Positions 27,101-37,878 are shown, numbered from the stretch's first letter. The stretch is DNA of 64,000 bases from Argopecten irradians (GCF_041381155.1 NC_091147.1:13393030-13457029); one strand, 5' to 3'. Made by a program: numbers and translations. The notes: generated from the letters alone by a model not told the origin.

Positions 27101-29642
27101 ACATGTATGCACAATCGAAACGCAGACATGATTGAAGAACTATTTTATATCCAAATGATGAACCGTCAAATTAAAAAAAAAAAGCCTAAATTCATTTTTA
27201 TAAACATTTAATGACAACAATCAAGTCAACAAAATGGCGAAGCTCCTCATCCATCACTCAGATTCATAATTGCAGTAAAATTCGCATGTCTTCTCTCTGA
27301 CCGCCTATTAAAATAGAAATAAATCTTGTAGCACTTACAATGGCTGTGTATATTACGGCTGCCCCAGCTATCACTACCATAGACATCCACAAAGGGAAAT
27401 TAGCGACTGAAAATACAATAATATGTCATTTAAAATGAATTTACGAAAGTCTTCGAAGCTTTTCCCTACGACGCCTCATGTATAAAAACAACACTGGTCA
27501 TTTATTCTTATGAATGATAAGTAGTAACCATTTCATCATATATGGAAAATGTTGATTTTCTTTTCTTTAATGACCAATAATGAGATTGCAAATATTTTTC
27601 TCCTGCATTTTTAATTTTTAAATGACATGATTTAACAGGATTGTATACGTAACCAATATATATTAATTTAAATTAGCCAGCCAAACAGGAAGTGATATAC
27701 AGACCTGCTTCCAATGCTGTTCCTGGGCCATATAATACAACTCCCATGTAAAATATCTAAACAAATACAAAACATACGTTTGTAATAATGATAGTAATGA
27801 CGTATATTTCGCTAAATTTAAATTCTTATTATTAATATACCAAGACATGTATTTAGAAATATCGGAATTGAAAAATGTCCGTAATATAGCGAGATGATCT
27901 TGGTTGTTAGATGAACTCGCTATAATTTTTTTTTGTTATGTACAACAGCTTCTTAAATTAAATTATTTCAACGTAAAGTTTACCGCGATTAACCGGATTT
28001 TCTGAGTAACCGGTTAGCGTATTCCGACCGGTTTGAACAACCCTACTTGTTAAACCGTACATGCGGGAGAGGGAAACTCACGTAATAAAGCATGCCCATG
28101 GCGGTTCCTAACTGGCGAGGTATACGGCTGTTATATCGTAATTGTAGATACTGAAAAATGAGCAGAATGGTAGAGTTAAAATAAAGAATGCATTTTATGA
28201 CAAAACTTCACCACAAGGTACATTAGCAACTGTTTTTCGCAGTTGTCGGTACTGATAGTGAGCAGAATACCAGTCTGGATAAAGTATAATTTTTTGCAAA
28301 AATTTTCCCGCAATGTAGGGCTGTTATATTAGCAACACAGTACGTTGGACAACCTACGTTAAAAGTCTTTATGATTTCAAGCAATTCATTTCATCCATAG
28401 CCCCGACGAAATTTGTCTACAAATGTAAGTGGAATGATTGAACGGGTCGTTACGAGTATGGACGAGGACTGCAAAAAATGTCATTACTTGGCCAATACAA
28501 GCGTTGACGGTATTGACCTATATTCTATTAATGCTGGAGTCCAGGTCCAATATGCCTTGGCTACTTCATAAAGAGTTTCAAAAAGAAATTGTTAGAACAT
28601 TTTGACGTAGTAACGGATATGTCTTCTTGCCGGGAAATGTTAATATGCCATGATTTCTAGACGGAAACTGCCAGAATGAATTGACTTTGTGACTTCTTCA
28701 TGGAAATTGCAAAAAATTTCATGATTTTTGGCGGGAATTTTAACAATTTCAGAATTTTTTTACGGAAACTGCCAAAATGTCATGACGAAAACAGTATGAA
28801 TTTCTCGTCTTCGTGATGGATATTGCCAAAATATCATGACCTCTAGACGCATATTGTCAAAATGTCACGACTTCTTGTTGAAATCGCCAAAATACCATTA
28901 TTTAAGTATAGAAATAGCCAAAATATATCTTGTTTTTCGGCGGGAATTGTTGGAACTGTCATAATTTATTGAGGGAAACTGTCACACTTCCATGACTTCA
29001 TGGCGAAAAATCAGTCTGAATGTCATGCGGAAATCGTCAAAACATCATGATTTCTTGATAAAATGCACTATGAGAATTACCAAATGTCATTATTTCTTCA
29101 CGGAAGCTACCAAAAAGTCATGATTTCTAGATTTCTAAAAACTTGTGAGAATGTCATGACTTTTGAAAGAGAATTGTCAATATAGCATGACTTATTGATG
29201 GAAATTGTCAAACTACCATGCTTTTTGACGGAAATAACCACAAAAACATGATTATTTGCGTAATTTACCGAATGGTTACGACAATCAACTAATCTTACCT
29301 CATATACACTGGTGACGCGGAGAGGGTGGATCAGAGGTACGATGATCCTGATGGCGACGAGTTGTGACAACATAAACCCCACAGTAAACCACCAATACTG
29401 GATACCATAGGTGTAGACTTCCGCCGGAAATCCCAGCATCATGATCGAGGATTCGAACGACACCATGAGCGAAAGTCCGACCGGGATGATGCTCATCTTT
29501 CTGTTGCCAAGGAGATACTCTTTGGTCGTCTTCTGGCGTCCACCAGAAAGAGCATAGTACACACCGATGGCGAGGGAGACGAGCAAGGCTGCGGCAAACA
29601 CTAAATAGTCCGCCAGTACTAGTGACGGTACTTCGCTACCCC
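12200..29642 (-). CDS. SLC5A8/12-like: Sodium-coupled monocarboxylate transporter-like SLC5 protein (16 exons seen, start exon not found)
   Basis: Exons in transcript order: 29642-29299, 28150-28082, 27756-27705, 27406-27339, 26843-26763, 23868-23795, 23519-23382, 20929-20794, 18741-18653, 18302-18190, 17372-17299, 16557-16471, 14838-14603, 13313-13213, 12847-12729, 12340-12200 (TGA at 12202-12200). Phases agree throughout, giving about 640 residues. SLC5 landmarks are KEYLLGNRKMS, LMVSFESSIMMLG, PLRVTSVYEYLQLRY, GGIKAVIWTDVFQ, FDVDPTVRHTFW, NQSTIQR, GCDPLASG, SSLSAQTVED, and an FFPWANKKG segment before the long extracellular loop, which contains NVTS and NFTE sequons. Hydrophobic segments alternate as expected for a 13-helix Na+ symporter. 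The best recalled match is SLC5A8/SLC5A12 (lactate, butyrate, ketone bodies); SLC5A6-like substrates cannot be excluded. The first exon shown opens at an acceptor (CTCCAG) with no upstream in-frame ATG, so a short start exon must lie above 29642. Confidence 0.92.
12391..12443. repeat. 26-bp direct tandem duplication
   Basis: ATTCAAATTCGAAAAATGAT is repeated immediately, just upstream of the last SLC5 exon. Confidence 0.7.
13362..13715. repeat. Foldback copy of a dispersed repeat family (member 1)
   Basis: Left CGATACTCCAGGGGTTCC and GATCACTTACGATC pair with right GATCGGAATCCCTGGAG and ATCGAGGATGA. An inner CTGAGCTGCCTTCAG matches the core shared with 13790-14095, 30690-30925 and 52985-53285. 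It is non-coding. Confidence 0.6.
13790..14095. repeat. Dispersed repeat family (member 2)
   Basis: Shares AAAGGCAGTTCAGGAG, TGTCGCATACAGAGCCTT and GTTTTGCTAT with 52985-53285 (GCACACAGAGCCTTAAG) and, inverted, with 30690-30925 and 13560-13680. It ends near ATTATCGAAAATGAT. It lies in the SLC5 intron between exons 14838-14603 and 13313-13213. Confidence 0.6.
14308..14485. repeat. Foldback element (about 180 bp)
   Basis: ACCACGTGAAACCCGATAA with GTACGGGA on the left pairs with TCCCGCACTAA and TTATCGGGTATTACGTGGT on the right. It lies in the same SLC5 intron. Confidence 0.65.
15305..15332. repeat. Perfect 28-bp palindrome
   Basis: The sequence centred on GGCAGTACTGCC reads the same on both strands for 28 bases with no loop. 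It is intronic and its role is unknown. Confidence 0.85.
16980..17150. repeat. Interspersed repeat, inverted copy of 6235-6440
   Basis: See 6235-6440. Shared blocks include GACGGCCTCCCATG and TTTTGGGAGACT. It lies between SLC5 exons 17372-17299 and 16557-16471. Confidence 0.6.
17411..17535. repeat. Foldback element (about 125 bp)
   Basis: GTTCATTTCATGATTTTATG with AACGACTCT on the left pairs imperfectly with AGAGACGAGTTTTATAAAAT and CATGTGAAATGAACA on the right. It is intronic. Confidence 0.65.
17925..18003. repeat. Fragment of the dispersed repeat family (member 3)
   Basis: GACCTTCAGGTTTGCTATGA, GATAGTAACCCCTGAAGTAT and TGAGGATAG align with the end of member 53220-53285 (TAATAACCCCTATAATAT). 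Intron 18189-17373 has no other strong structure. Confidence 0.5.
18694..18830 (-). pseudogene. 80-bp tandem duplication of the 5' part of SLC5 exon 18741-18653 (decayed pseudo-exon)
   Basis: CATGCCAGGATTGT begins at 18694 within the exon and again at 18774. On the minus strand the copy reads ITPYMVIWLFK after an AG, against IIPYMVIWLFKD in the real exon, then drifts out of frame (TILAW). The duplicated segment includes the 3' splice site region. The copy lies upstream in transcript order, so it is a possible but probably unused alternative exon. Confidence 0.85.
18868..18993. repeat. Foldback element (about 126 bp)
   Basis: ATTATGGCCTGGCTGA, GGGCACTATTGCCTCATAGT and their complements form arms of about 40-50 bp. 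It lies in the SLC5 intron upstream of exon 18741. Confidence 0.8.
19427..19562. repeat. Foldback element with near-perfect arms (about 136 bp)
   Basis: TTATGGCCCTTTCC, GAACTGTTCTC and GTCTGGCGAGGTATAGTCC pair with the right arm. The centre CCGAGTCGAAGACTCGG leaves almost no loop. It is a MITE-like hairpin in the large intron 20793-18742. Confidence 0.8.
21230..21430. repeat. Two-copy tandem duplication (about 95 bp)
   Basis: GATCAAAACATTATACTAAG through GTACCGATGTTTTTAATTTC is followed by a close second copy. Its ATTTTGGCGTTACATTCAGC core resembles the decayed exon-junction copies at 23040-23400. Confidence 0.8.
21478..23040 (-). repeat. Minisatellite (units of about 19-20 bp) in SLC5 intron, donor-like on the transcript strand
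   Basis: Two unit types alternate on the plus strand: AGGTGATGTACTTACTTTT (19) and AGGTGATGTACTGACGTTTT (20), about 75-80 copies in all. On the transcript (minus) strand the first type reads AAAAGTAAGTACATCACCT, a good match to the 5' splice-site consensus. The right edge (ACTTGCTTTTAGGCATCCTG, GTTCAGTTGTTACTGATG) grades into the copies at 23040-23400, which resemble the end of exon 23519-23382. Confidence 0.93.
23040..23400 (-). repeat. Decayed tandem copies of the SLC5 exon 23519-23382 donor junction
   Basis: The real junction on the plus strand reads CTTACTTTTTGGCGTCCTG then TTCTGTAGGTACTGA. Diverged copies occur near 23310 (TTTTTGGCGTCCTGTTCAGT), 23262 (CTTACGTTTTGGCTTTCTG), 23208 (GTTTCGGCGACCTATTCA), 23156 (CTTACTTTGGCAACCTGTG) and 23095. 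Each is followed by a TACTGA...TTTTAG tract, with a period of roughly 50-65 bp. Confidence 0.7.
24042..25814. mobile_element. Foldback element with GTTGAAAA-rich termini and a G/T-only core
   Basis: The left end GTGTGACGTTGAAAA, then CCGTTGAAAATTGACCTCG and GTCAGTTTTCAACG, matches the inverse of the right end (GTGTAACGTTGAAAA, CCGTTGAAAACTGACCTCG, GTCATTTTTCAACG). A weaker match continues inward for about 40 bp (ACCCCGAA, TTGAAAA). The termini are full of GTTGAAAA-type motifs in both orientations. The roughly 1.3-kb core (24380-25675) is almost free of A and C on the plus strand. No transposase and no clear target-site duplication were found. It sits in SLC5 intron 26762-23869. Confidence 0.75.
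24380..25675. repeat. Low-complexity (TGTTG/TGTGT)n tract
   Basis: Roughly 1.3 kb built from TGTTG, TGTGA and TGTGT. An internal higher-order duplication is visible: about 24815-25010 recurs at about 25080-25275. Open frames here (runs of C, V, L) are by-products of the repeat and are not genes. Confidence 0.9.
25815..26762. other. SLC5 intron, no gene seen
   Basis: AT-rich, with scattered TTCGCG / CGCGAA motifs at 25920-26190 and again at 26890-27065. These resemble a diffuse bivalve repeat. No exon was recognised. Confidence 0.4.
28390..29265. repeat. Degenerate tandem repeat (about 40-60 bp units)
   Basis: Recurring GGAAATTGCCAAAATGTCATGA-like phrases (TGTCATGACTTC, ACGGAAACTGCC, CATGATTTCT) fill the intron just after exon 29642-29299. 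The units are strongly diverged, so the array is old. No similarity to the adjacent exon end was seen. Confidence 0.75.
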
Positions 29643-30689
29643 CTGGAGAGTTATCATTAACAATGGAAGTTGAATATACTTACGGTAAAAAAGCAACTCT
29701 TGTCCAAATGAAACTCATTTTCAATTTGGTATCTAGACATGTAAAAGACGTTGGCGGGCTAAAACATCAGCAAGAATTGCAAAGACAGCAACTCATAAAA
29801 GAGTTCAGCAGCAGGGAACGACATAAACAAAATCAAAAGAGAAATCAAAAAGGCATAGAATATACTGTATATCACAAAAATAAAAGGGCATGGGATTGAT
29901 AGGAGTAAAATAGATACATGGACACAGTGTCATTTACGAACGAAATATTCATCTGAACATTAAACGAACGCCTCTTAAATGGAATCGTACTATGTTGCAC
30001 TTGGAAATTAATAATTAAAATAAACATTTGAACTGGGAAAAACAAATAGTAAAAATGTAAGAAAATTCGGCGTTATGAATGTCACCATATGGGGAAAATT
30101 ACAGAATGTATGTTAAATAATTAAATCTTAATTTCGTAAATTAATTATTACGTAAACATCCCTAAATACAGAATGTATACGCTTTCTCTAAACGTTCTCA
30201 CGGGAGGAGGTCTATTTTACCCGGTAATACCAAAACCAAAGAGTTATTACAAAATGACTTACCATCCATTTTACTTGATATTGCAGCCTTCCAGTTACAG
30301 GTTCAATGTTACCATACACGGACGACTTAATGACAAGGGTGTAGATACATGTCAGCGCATTCGTGAGCGGACAAACATGTTTATATATAAATACCAGAAA
30401 CGACACAGATATGCTTTAGAAAGTTTATATATGCACTTACACGGGTACAATGTACGTTATATCGGTATGGGGATAAACCAAGCTGTTTTGGATATTATAT
30501 ATGCAAGAAAGACATACATTATTAACATAAAGAAACGATAAATTTCGGTATACCGTTTAGTCGCATATTTTCTCGGATTGATATTTCCAACATTTCTATA
30601 GTCAAAAGTTGATCCGTGAAACATTGAAAAATGAAAAACAAAAAAATATATAATATACCATCATAGCCAAACCGCGAAATTTTAAACCG

Positions 30690-30925
30690 ACTTTGCGGTA
30701 TTCACCCTGGAAATCCAAGAGGATATTATCACTGTGGTCATCTATCCCTGTGTGATATTATAGCAAATCTGAAGGTTCTGGTGTGCAACAAGAGATGTGA
30801 GGGTTTGAATGTTTGTCGTAGCTCTATGTAAATCTTCAAAGGAAGTCATTGTAGTTCTGTGATTGAGTAGTTTATTTCTCCTGAACTGCCTTAAGTTTTA
30901 CTATCGGCATAGCCCATAGGTGGAT
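30690..30925. repeat. Dispersed repeat family (member 4, inverted)
   Basis: TTTCTCCTGAACTGCCTTAA and GTTTTACTAT are the reverse complement of the ATAGCAAACTAAAGGCAGTT core in 13790-14095. AGTCTTCAAAGGAA-like and TATTATCACTGTGGTCAT blocks are shared with members 13362-13715 and 52985-53285. Confidence 0.6.
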
Positions 30926-30932
30926 ACAACGA

Positions 30933-31446
30933 CGGTGTCTTTATGACCTACATTTGTGTGGCGTGTATCGGTATGACCTAGATTTGTGAGGCGGTGTCGC
31001 TATGACCTAGATCTGTGTGGCGGGTGTCGCTATGACCTAGATTTGTGTGGAGGGTGTCGGTATGACCTAGAATTAAGTGGTGGGTGTCGGTATGACCTAA
31101 ATTAGAGTTGCGGGTGTCGGTATGACCTAGATCTGTATGGAGGGTGTCGGTGTGACCTAAATTTGTGTGGCGGATGTCAATTTGACCTAGATCTCTGTGG
31201 AGGGTGTCGGTATGACAAAGATTAGAGTGGCGGGTGTCGGTATGTTATGACCTAGATTTGTGTGGCGGGTGTCGGCATGACCTAGATTTGTGCGGCGGGT
31301 GTCGTTATGACCTACATTTGTGTGGCGGGTGTCGGTATGACCTAGATTTGTGAGGCGGTGTCGTTATGACCTAGATTTGTGTGGCAGATGTCGCTATCTC
31401 CTAGATTTGGGAGGCAGGTATTGATATGGCCTATATTTTTGAAGCG
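30933..31446. repeat. 30-bp minisatellite, about 16 copies
   Basis: The unit is approximately GGTATGACCTAGATTTGTG then TGGCGGGTGTC, with moderate divergence. Confidence 0.9.
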
Positions 31447-31939
31447 TGCATCTTAGCAAACCACCGAAGACATTCGGATTATATTAAGTTTTTCTGTGTC
31501 CATTAATTTTGTTTTTATTAAAATGCTATTTTTTCGTTTTTTACTTGATGTGTTGATTGCATTGTTTGTTGTTTTAATAAACTTTCTCTGTTGTGGCATC
31601 CTGCGAGATTTGAAGGCGCAACTGATGGAGGGCCAGTGGTAAAATATCCTCACACATTAGCCACTTTGCCTCCAATCTGATTAAAACCAGATCTTCTATA
31701 TGCTTTAAAAATTTGGTTCTAATCAGATTGACTTGGCCCCCTGTTAGAAAGCCAATCCTAGCAGCTTAGATACATCAAAATGGTCTGTTCAAGCATATAT
31801 CCTAGTTTCGATTTATTTCTGCTCCCATGAAGAAATATTTGAGATGCAGCACAGGAAATTTAATCCGTTTTCGTTGAATTTTCTTGTTCATTATAAAGGG
31901 ATGTCATTATTTAGACTAGTGGGTGACGGAAATAAGGAC

Positions 31940-31996
31940 AGACAGCAGACATCACACCATGTGATAAGCTCACCTGTCATTTGGTCCAGGTGAGCT
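31940..31996. mobile_element. Helitron-like non-autonomous 3' terminus
   Basis: GGACAGACAGCAGAC is followed by a hairpin (GCTCACCTG ... CAGGTGAGC) and CTAAC. This resembles the hairpin-CTAA ends of bivalve non-autonomous Helitrons. The 5' limit was not found. Compare the Pearl-like end at 46126-46167. Confidence 0.5.
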
Positions 31997-32706
31997 AACA
32001 TTAAACAACGAAAATGTATTGTAATCACAGAATTTTAATTATGTTGGTCAGCTATTTACAACAGCATCTCTTAGATGACACATATGTATTGTACAATTTC
32101 AATACCAGAACTAAAATATTTCGTTATCTCAAATTCTCAGAAAATCCTGAATATTTATCATGGCCCCTTTTACTTTGCGAAAACAATCACGATATAGAGT
32201 AAGTATTAGAGAGAAGCATTCATCACAGTTTTCTCCTTCGATCAATATTTCCTCCTCCCTAAAAACTCATAATGAACTGGTCAAACTTTTGTATTGGAAG
32301 AGTTCTAATAGGTTTTCTAGGGTGAATAAGTTAAATTGAAGTTAAAGTTATAGTTCAAATTATCAGAGTATTAGAGATACTTAGAAATAAACAGGGTCCT
32401 CAAGATGTATAAGTTTGACGTAAAGCTGGAAATGCAAGTTAAAAACATTCCTTTTTAGATAGTTTCAGATTACCCATGTTTATTGACCATAAGGAAGCTG
32501 ATGCTTTTATACCCACCTATTTCAAAAGAAAAATGACTGCCAACTTCTTTAGCAACTATGGCCGACATACAGGGGTTATCTGCAAACCATTTGAAAGATT
32601 TTGTTTTTGATCTCAACATAAATGATTTTAACATGCATTGTCAGCTTGAACAAAATCTTACTTTATATTTACAGATGGCACTCTTCACACAATTCACCAA
32701 AAAAGT

Positions 32707-32712
32707 TTTATT
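32707..32712 (-). terminator. Polyadenylation signal of MPDU1
   Basis: TTTATT on the plus strand is AATAAA on the minus strand, about 60 bases after the MPDU1 stop (32773). Confidence 0.55.
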
Positions 32713-32772
32713 AAACAAAAATAATATGCTTTGACCATTTAAGAAATAACGTGTCCCATTATGACCCCTTTT

Positions 32773-35700
32773 TTAGTCTTCCTTGGGCTTTTTGTTCCAG
32801 TAATATAAAACCTGGGCTAGGATAATGCCATTACATAAGGAAGCGACTATATAGCTGAGAATGATTAAATTGTCTCCTGTTTCCTGTTGTGATGTAAAAA
32901 TCCGCGCCAATGACCCAGAAAACAGTAGGGACACCGTGATGACCGATATCTGACCGGTGCTACCATTTCTAAAGTTAGCCACTGCTTGGATCATCTAGAA
33001 CAGAAAAAAATTTAAATTATGACATTGTTAATCCTGTCACCATTAATGTATACCTAACTTAATTCTGACAATGCACGGCGATAAATATTGGAAATAAAAT
33101 AAAACAAATATCGGGTATTACTCACAGGGATCTAAGAACTAGTTGATATATAATCATCACAAAAACCGTTACCTAAGTTGGAAAATTTGATCATTTTCCT
33201 TACAAAATAAACCTACACAACTATACAAAGTGCCATCACTAAAACGGTAGCACACTCGTTAATATAGTTACTTACTTTACTAAGAATGACGACAAGGATG
33301 TTGACGCTTTGAAAAAGTGCTAACATCTTAATAGAGATTAGAGGTGACATTAGATAGGCCATAGAGAGTGTGTAGATGAGAAGGAATAGTACGGCCCCGC
33401 CCTTCTGGTTAGAGTAGTACAAGACTAGGTACACGATCACTGTGGTCTGTAGTACCAGGAATATTCCTTCTCCGTACGAACTGTAAAATAAATCACAATA
33501 TATCAGGTATTACTACACAGTTATCTGCCCTTGCTGGTAGGTATTGACTGTGACATCAAGTGTCTGCAAGCATAAAATCATGTCAATGATTTCTAAGCTT
33601 AATTCTTATACTACAAAGTAGGTTATCTCCCCCTAGTTTGAAACTGAGCAAAGTTATGAAGCAATTTCTTTTATATTTCATTGTGAGACTAGATAATAAC
33701 CAGTCAAGGACAACATATTCTGTATTTGTATATTACAGAGTCATATGGCTTTGTGTGCAGGTATTAATTGAGATATAATACTAATTTGCATGCTAGCATA
33801 ATGTCATAGGTACTTTACCCAGACCAGAATTCCATGGAAGTGGATGTGTCGCCTGCACAGCATCACAAAAAATAGTTATTTACAGTTGGAAATATTGTTA
33901 ATAATTAGGTGAAGTTATCAAATCCTGTAACTTTTGTAAATATTGATGGATTTTGACCAGTACCGAACCCATCTAAGATCTCATTGATATAAAGCAATAT
34001 ACCATATTTGGTTGAAATCGGACAATATATACTAAAATTTCCAAGCGGAAACCATATTTTGACGATTTTAAAGTCCTGTAACTCTTGAAAATATTGACAG
34101 ATTTTGACCAGTAATGAACCCATATAAGATCTCATTGATATAAAGCAATATACCATATTTGGTTGAAATATGACCATAAATACTAACGTTATCGAGTGGA
34201 AACCATGGATTTACCCTTTGTCAAGACACAAGAAGAACAAATAAAATTATATGTTAAGGACGGTCACGGACGTACACAAAAAGGTGTGTAGTCAAAATTA
34301 GTTTCAAATTAGAAATTATTTACATTTGTACATACGTAGACATTTTTTCTAATTTGAAACTAATTTTGACTACACACCATTTTGATATGCCCTTCTACAG
34401 GTGAGCTAAATTAGCCTTTCGCGATCGCAACTACATTTAATTATAGCGACTGACCGAAGGGATCATTCAGACAATACACATAGATATTGTCCCTTTAGTT
34501 TATCTGTATATTCTATATGACATTGTGTTTATTGTTTATGTTTTTGTGTACGTCCGTGACCATCCTTAACATGTAATATTATTTGTTATTCTTGTGTCTT
34601 GACAAAGGGGCAGATAGTCTTGAAAATTTGACAATCTTTTGTCCACACTGTTAGAATTACTTCTTTGCCCAATATATATACATGTATATATACGCACCTA
34701 AATGGAAATGCCATGGCGAATCCATATGCAGTTGTAGCTGATACAGCTATCAGCTCCAACAAAACACTAATGAAGCTGATGCCTTTGGCACTCTTGGCCT
34801 GGAAGATCTTGATTATCTGTGGCAGTTTCACTGAAAGAAGATTTAGCAGTATAATAAGAGAACTGAATTTTCTAAAAGCAGATCTGCCAGATCTAGAATT
34901 GTCTGCTCTTGATTTATGTAGATCAAATAAAGTTAGATGAAAATCTTATCCTATTTTCTGATAATTTAAAGTTACATTTCATCACTATGTATGTTTTATA
35001 CAGACAAATCAAGGAGAGCCTTTATGTGTTATTCAACACTAAAGGTTACCCACATTTTTGAGAATATTTACACAAGTAATACATAGACATTGATTTTACA
35101 AAGACAAGAAGCTTATATTTCATCAAAACAAGGGATTTTCAACAGATTTTTGAAGAAATTACATTACATGTACTCATAGGTCTACTTTTTCAACCAGTTA
35201 TCTCATATATAAAAAGATTTATTATATTTGTTTCAGCCAAATTTGCAATATTCATAAATCAAATGCATACTGATAAAGTGAAAATCATTCTGGTTTCTTT
35301 ACCATATTTCTTTTGCAAATTGATTATGGAGTATGTTGAGCACTGTTTTTTGTGACAAAATACATGTAGTCCACTTTTGGGTCTATTAAATGACTCTCAT
35401 TTTTTTCAATTACTGATATCTGCATTATAAGTGCCCTGGGTGTGCTTCTTGGGTTGAATACGGTTATCAAAATTACGACATTTATTTGATCATTAATTCA
35501 GTAAATTGTTAAATTTATGATACATAAAATTTTCTGCTTTAGGTACGACATCTTTTAAACTAGTAAATGCTTTTATGGACAAGTGTGCTTGATAATTAAA
35601 TTTGAGGTGAAAGAGTCTTACCTAATACTGCACCAAGAATTATACCATAGCCAAGACATTTGCTAAGGACCACTTTCATACAGTTAACTGAAACAGACAA

Positions 35701-37408
35701 AAGATAAAAATAAATTGCAGGTACTCTGTTGCTGTATTCCTAATCAATTGTATGTCACTACATGTTTTCAGGTTTTGGTGGTGGTTTATGCATTGTAACA
35801 TATTGGACAGACTTAAACATTCTGATGAGGAATATACCTATGTGATAGTAGTCGAATACAGGGATTTCAAGGTCCCAAAACGACATGAGTAAAGTACAAA
35901 TTTATTATCATTAATCCCACCATGTAGTGATTATTAAGTGATCACTTGAGGTGAGTCATAATCACCGAATGGTGGGATTAATCAACAGTAAATTGTTCTT
36001 TACCCTTGACTTCCTGTATTGGACCAGCTCAATCATCAGAAGAACTGTTTAGAGGTTCCAGGTTCATGTCCTCTTTGACTGCTAGTCCAGATACATTTCT
36101 CCTCTACTGATTTAACCAATTGGCAGTCAACAGATATAGTATAAGGTTTGTGTCTTCTAAGGTGAAGTTTGAGAAAGGAGGGAAGAGTACTAAGTGTAAC
36201 ATATATATATTATATATATAATACTGGGGGTTATGACACCGGTGACTACAGCAGGTACGTAGACATGTATCTCAATCCAGCTAGTGTTCGTAGGTCCCAG
36301 GCCGGTTACACTAGATCTACTCTCCTGTTATTGCAGGTTCTCCAATAAAGCATATGGGCAGATGTGTATGCATTTAACAATCTAGCCCGAGATACTCTGG
36401 CCCTGACACCAGACTTAGACATTATGACAGATAGATGTTTGGTGTAGGGACAGAGCGCAGTGCTATATCAAAAGTTGGAACTCGCCGACACTGTTTGGTA
36501 TCTGGCCAGGTCATCTCAGACTGAGACTGCTAACAACACATTATAATCACTGAGGAGCATCACTTAACTTTGCCTTTCAACAAATGAACAATTTATCTAC
36601 CCATAGCAATCCATTTTATCATGCCTGCACGTTATATTATGTCCATAAAGTAGCTTCCTTCATGCAACTTTAAATCTTCCTCCTTGTCGGCGCCATTTTC
36701 TCATAGTATGAAAATCGCCTTTAATCTATACGGATTGCTATATTTGAGTAGATAAATTATTCATTTGTTGAAAAGACCAAGGTAAGTGAGGTTTCTCAGA
36801 GGTCAGTGTGATTTTAGAGATGACCTGACCCGATACCAAACGGTGTTGGCGAATTCCAGCTTTTGATATAGCAATAGCACTGCGCTCTGGCCCTACACCA
36901 GACATCTATCTGTAATAATGTCTAACCTGGTGTCAGGGCTAGAGTATCTCGGGCTATTAACAATCAAAATGTAAGTAAAAACGTTATCAATAAGCATCAT
37001 TTAGATCTAGTGCATTTTTTTAATAATTTAATTTTTGCTTCTATTAAATTTTCGATCGTGTATTCAAAATAAAACATAATTCGTGTCAACAAGCCAATAT
37101 CGATATATATCCTATAGTCTACTTCCTACACGTCATGAACTTTGAACAGAGATCAAGACGTTTCGTCCCCAAATCATATATAAAAAGAACGATAACAAAA
37201 ACATTGTGGACGAAACGTCTTTCTATAATGTCAGAATAAAAGCTGCAAAATATATCTTATCTTACACAGAACTAGATTCCAAACAATCGAAAAATGTACC
37301 TTCGAAGAAGTTGAATTTGACAAAGAATTCATCGTAGCATGGTTGAGGTACAAAAACCTTCACGGTTCTCTCCAGAAGAGATGCATCCGTTGTTGCCGGT
37401 TTCGCCAT
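32773..37408 (-). CDS. MPDU1: Mannose-P-dolichol utilization defect 1 protein (complete, 5 exons)
   Basis: Exons in transcript order: 37408-37300 (ATG at 37408), 35687-35622, 34830-34698, 33480-33276, 32994-32773 (TAA). The CDS is 735 bases, 244 residues, close to the human protein (247). MPDU1 is an ER membrane PQ-loop protein needed for use of dolichol-phosphate mannose and glucose in N-glycan, O-mannose and GPI-anchor assembly. Diagnostic stretches: [33 protein letters not shown] (PQ motif), [74 protein letters not shown] and a lysine-rich tail (NKKPKED). All junctions are GT/AG and phase-consistent. It lies head-to-tail upstream of the SLC5 gene. Introns carry a tandem duplication, two foldback elements and a MITE with clear target-site duplication. 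Confidence 0.97.
33905..34206. repeat. Two-copy tandem duplication (about 150-158 bp)
   Basis: GGATTTTGACCAGTA, AAGATCTCATTGATATAAAG and CAATATACCATATTTGGTTG occur twice in order. It lies in MPDU1 intron 34697-33481. Confidence 0.85.
34214..34610. mobile_element. Foldback element with about 68-bp arms
   Basis: Left CCCTTTGTCAAGACACAAG with GGTCACGGACGTACACAAAAA pairs with right TTTTTGTGTACGTCCGTGACC and CTTGTGTCTTGACAAAGGG. A second nested inverted pair lies inside (GTGTAGTCAAAATTAGTTTC). The right flank to about 34690 is shared, inverted, with 4238-4340. Confidence 0.85.
35912..35980. repeat. Hairpin (TAATCCCACCAT arms)
   Basis: TAATCCCACCAT and ATGGTGGGATTA flank an inner GTGATTATTAAGTGATCAC region. 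It is a short foldback in MPDU1 intron 1. Confidence 0.7.
36383..36956. mobile_element. Non-autonomous DNA transposon with 9-bp target-site duplication
   Basis: TAGCCCGAGATACTCTGGCC at the left end is the inverse of GGCTAGAGTATCTCGGGCTA at the right, allowing a mismatch. Inverted arms extend about 200 bp (GCGCAGTGCTATATCAAAA, ATGACCTGGCC). The element is flanked by perfect TTAACAATC copies at 36374-36382 and 36957-36965. Long arms and a 9-bp duplication fit a Mutator-like MITE. No transposase is present. Confidence 0.88.
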
Positions 37409-37878
37409 GGTTTTGTTGGGTCCTTGAAATGTTTGAGATGTAGGGGGAACCGGATAAAGCGCTTAATTGATCCTGAAAGGGCGTGTACAACAGTCTAACC
37501 CGGATTTCGACCCGATCAAAGGTAGGATGTAAATCTCATCTGCTTCATCAAAGATCCACATAAATAATATATTGTTTCTCATGTTGTAACATTTTGTTTT
37601 ATGATATTGAAATATTATTCTATGCTATAAATATTTGAATGACAATCAAGGATCCACATGGATAATGAATAAGGAACTAACACAGTCTCGCTTGGCTGAG
37701 CATTGACCAGTCGCTGAGCAGTGTAGCCTGCTATATGGTAGGTGTCCGGCGATCCTAGGTTTACCGAAAAAAACCTAATAAAGATCATATGTAAATTGTG
37801 TGTGTGATTTTGTCATTAATGCTGCACAATGCACGAGACCCAAAATGAGTTACAGATCAAATGAAAAATTAATTACTG

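Larger units (their letters stand above)
29643..32772. other. Region between the SLC5 N-terminal exon and the MPDU1 3' end
   Basis: This should contain the SLC5 start exon and promoter, but I could not identify them. Contents seen: a dispersed repeat family member (30690-30925), a 30-bp minisatellite (30933-31446), a small foldback near 31670-31735 (CCAATCTGATTAAAACC and its inverse) and a Helitron-like 3' end (31940-31996). The + strand frame at 29663-29899 and the frame at 30173-30541 match nothing I know. Confidence 0.5.

Noticed and set aside
28390..29265. Degenerate array after SLC5 exon 29642-29299 as exon-derived
   Set aside because: No similarity between the unit and the exon end could be seen.
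29107..29298. Extension of the SLC5 open frame past the donor at 29298
   Set aside because: After VYE the frame reads into intron sequence (VRLVDCRN); the family continues with YLQLRY in exon 28150-28082.
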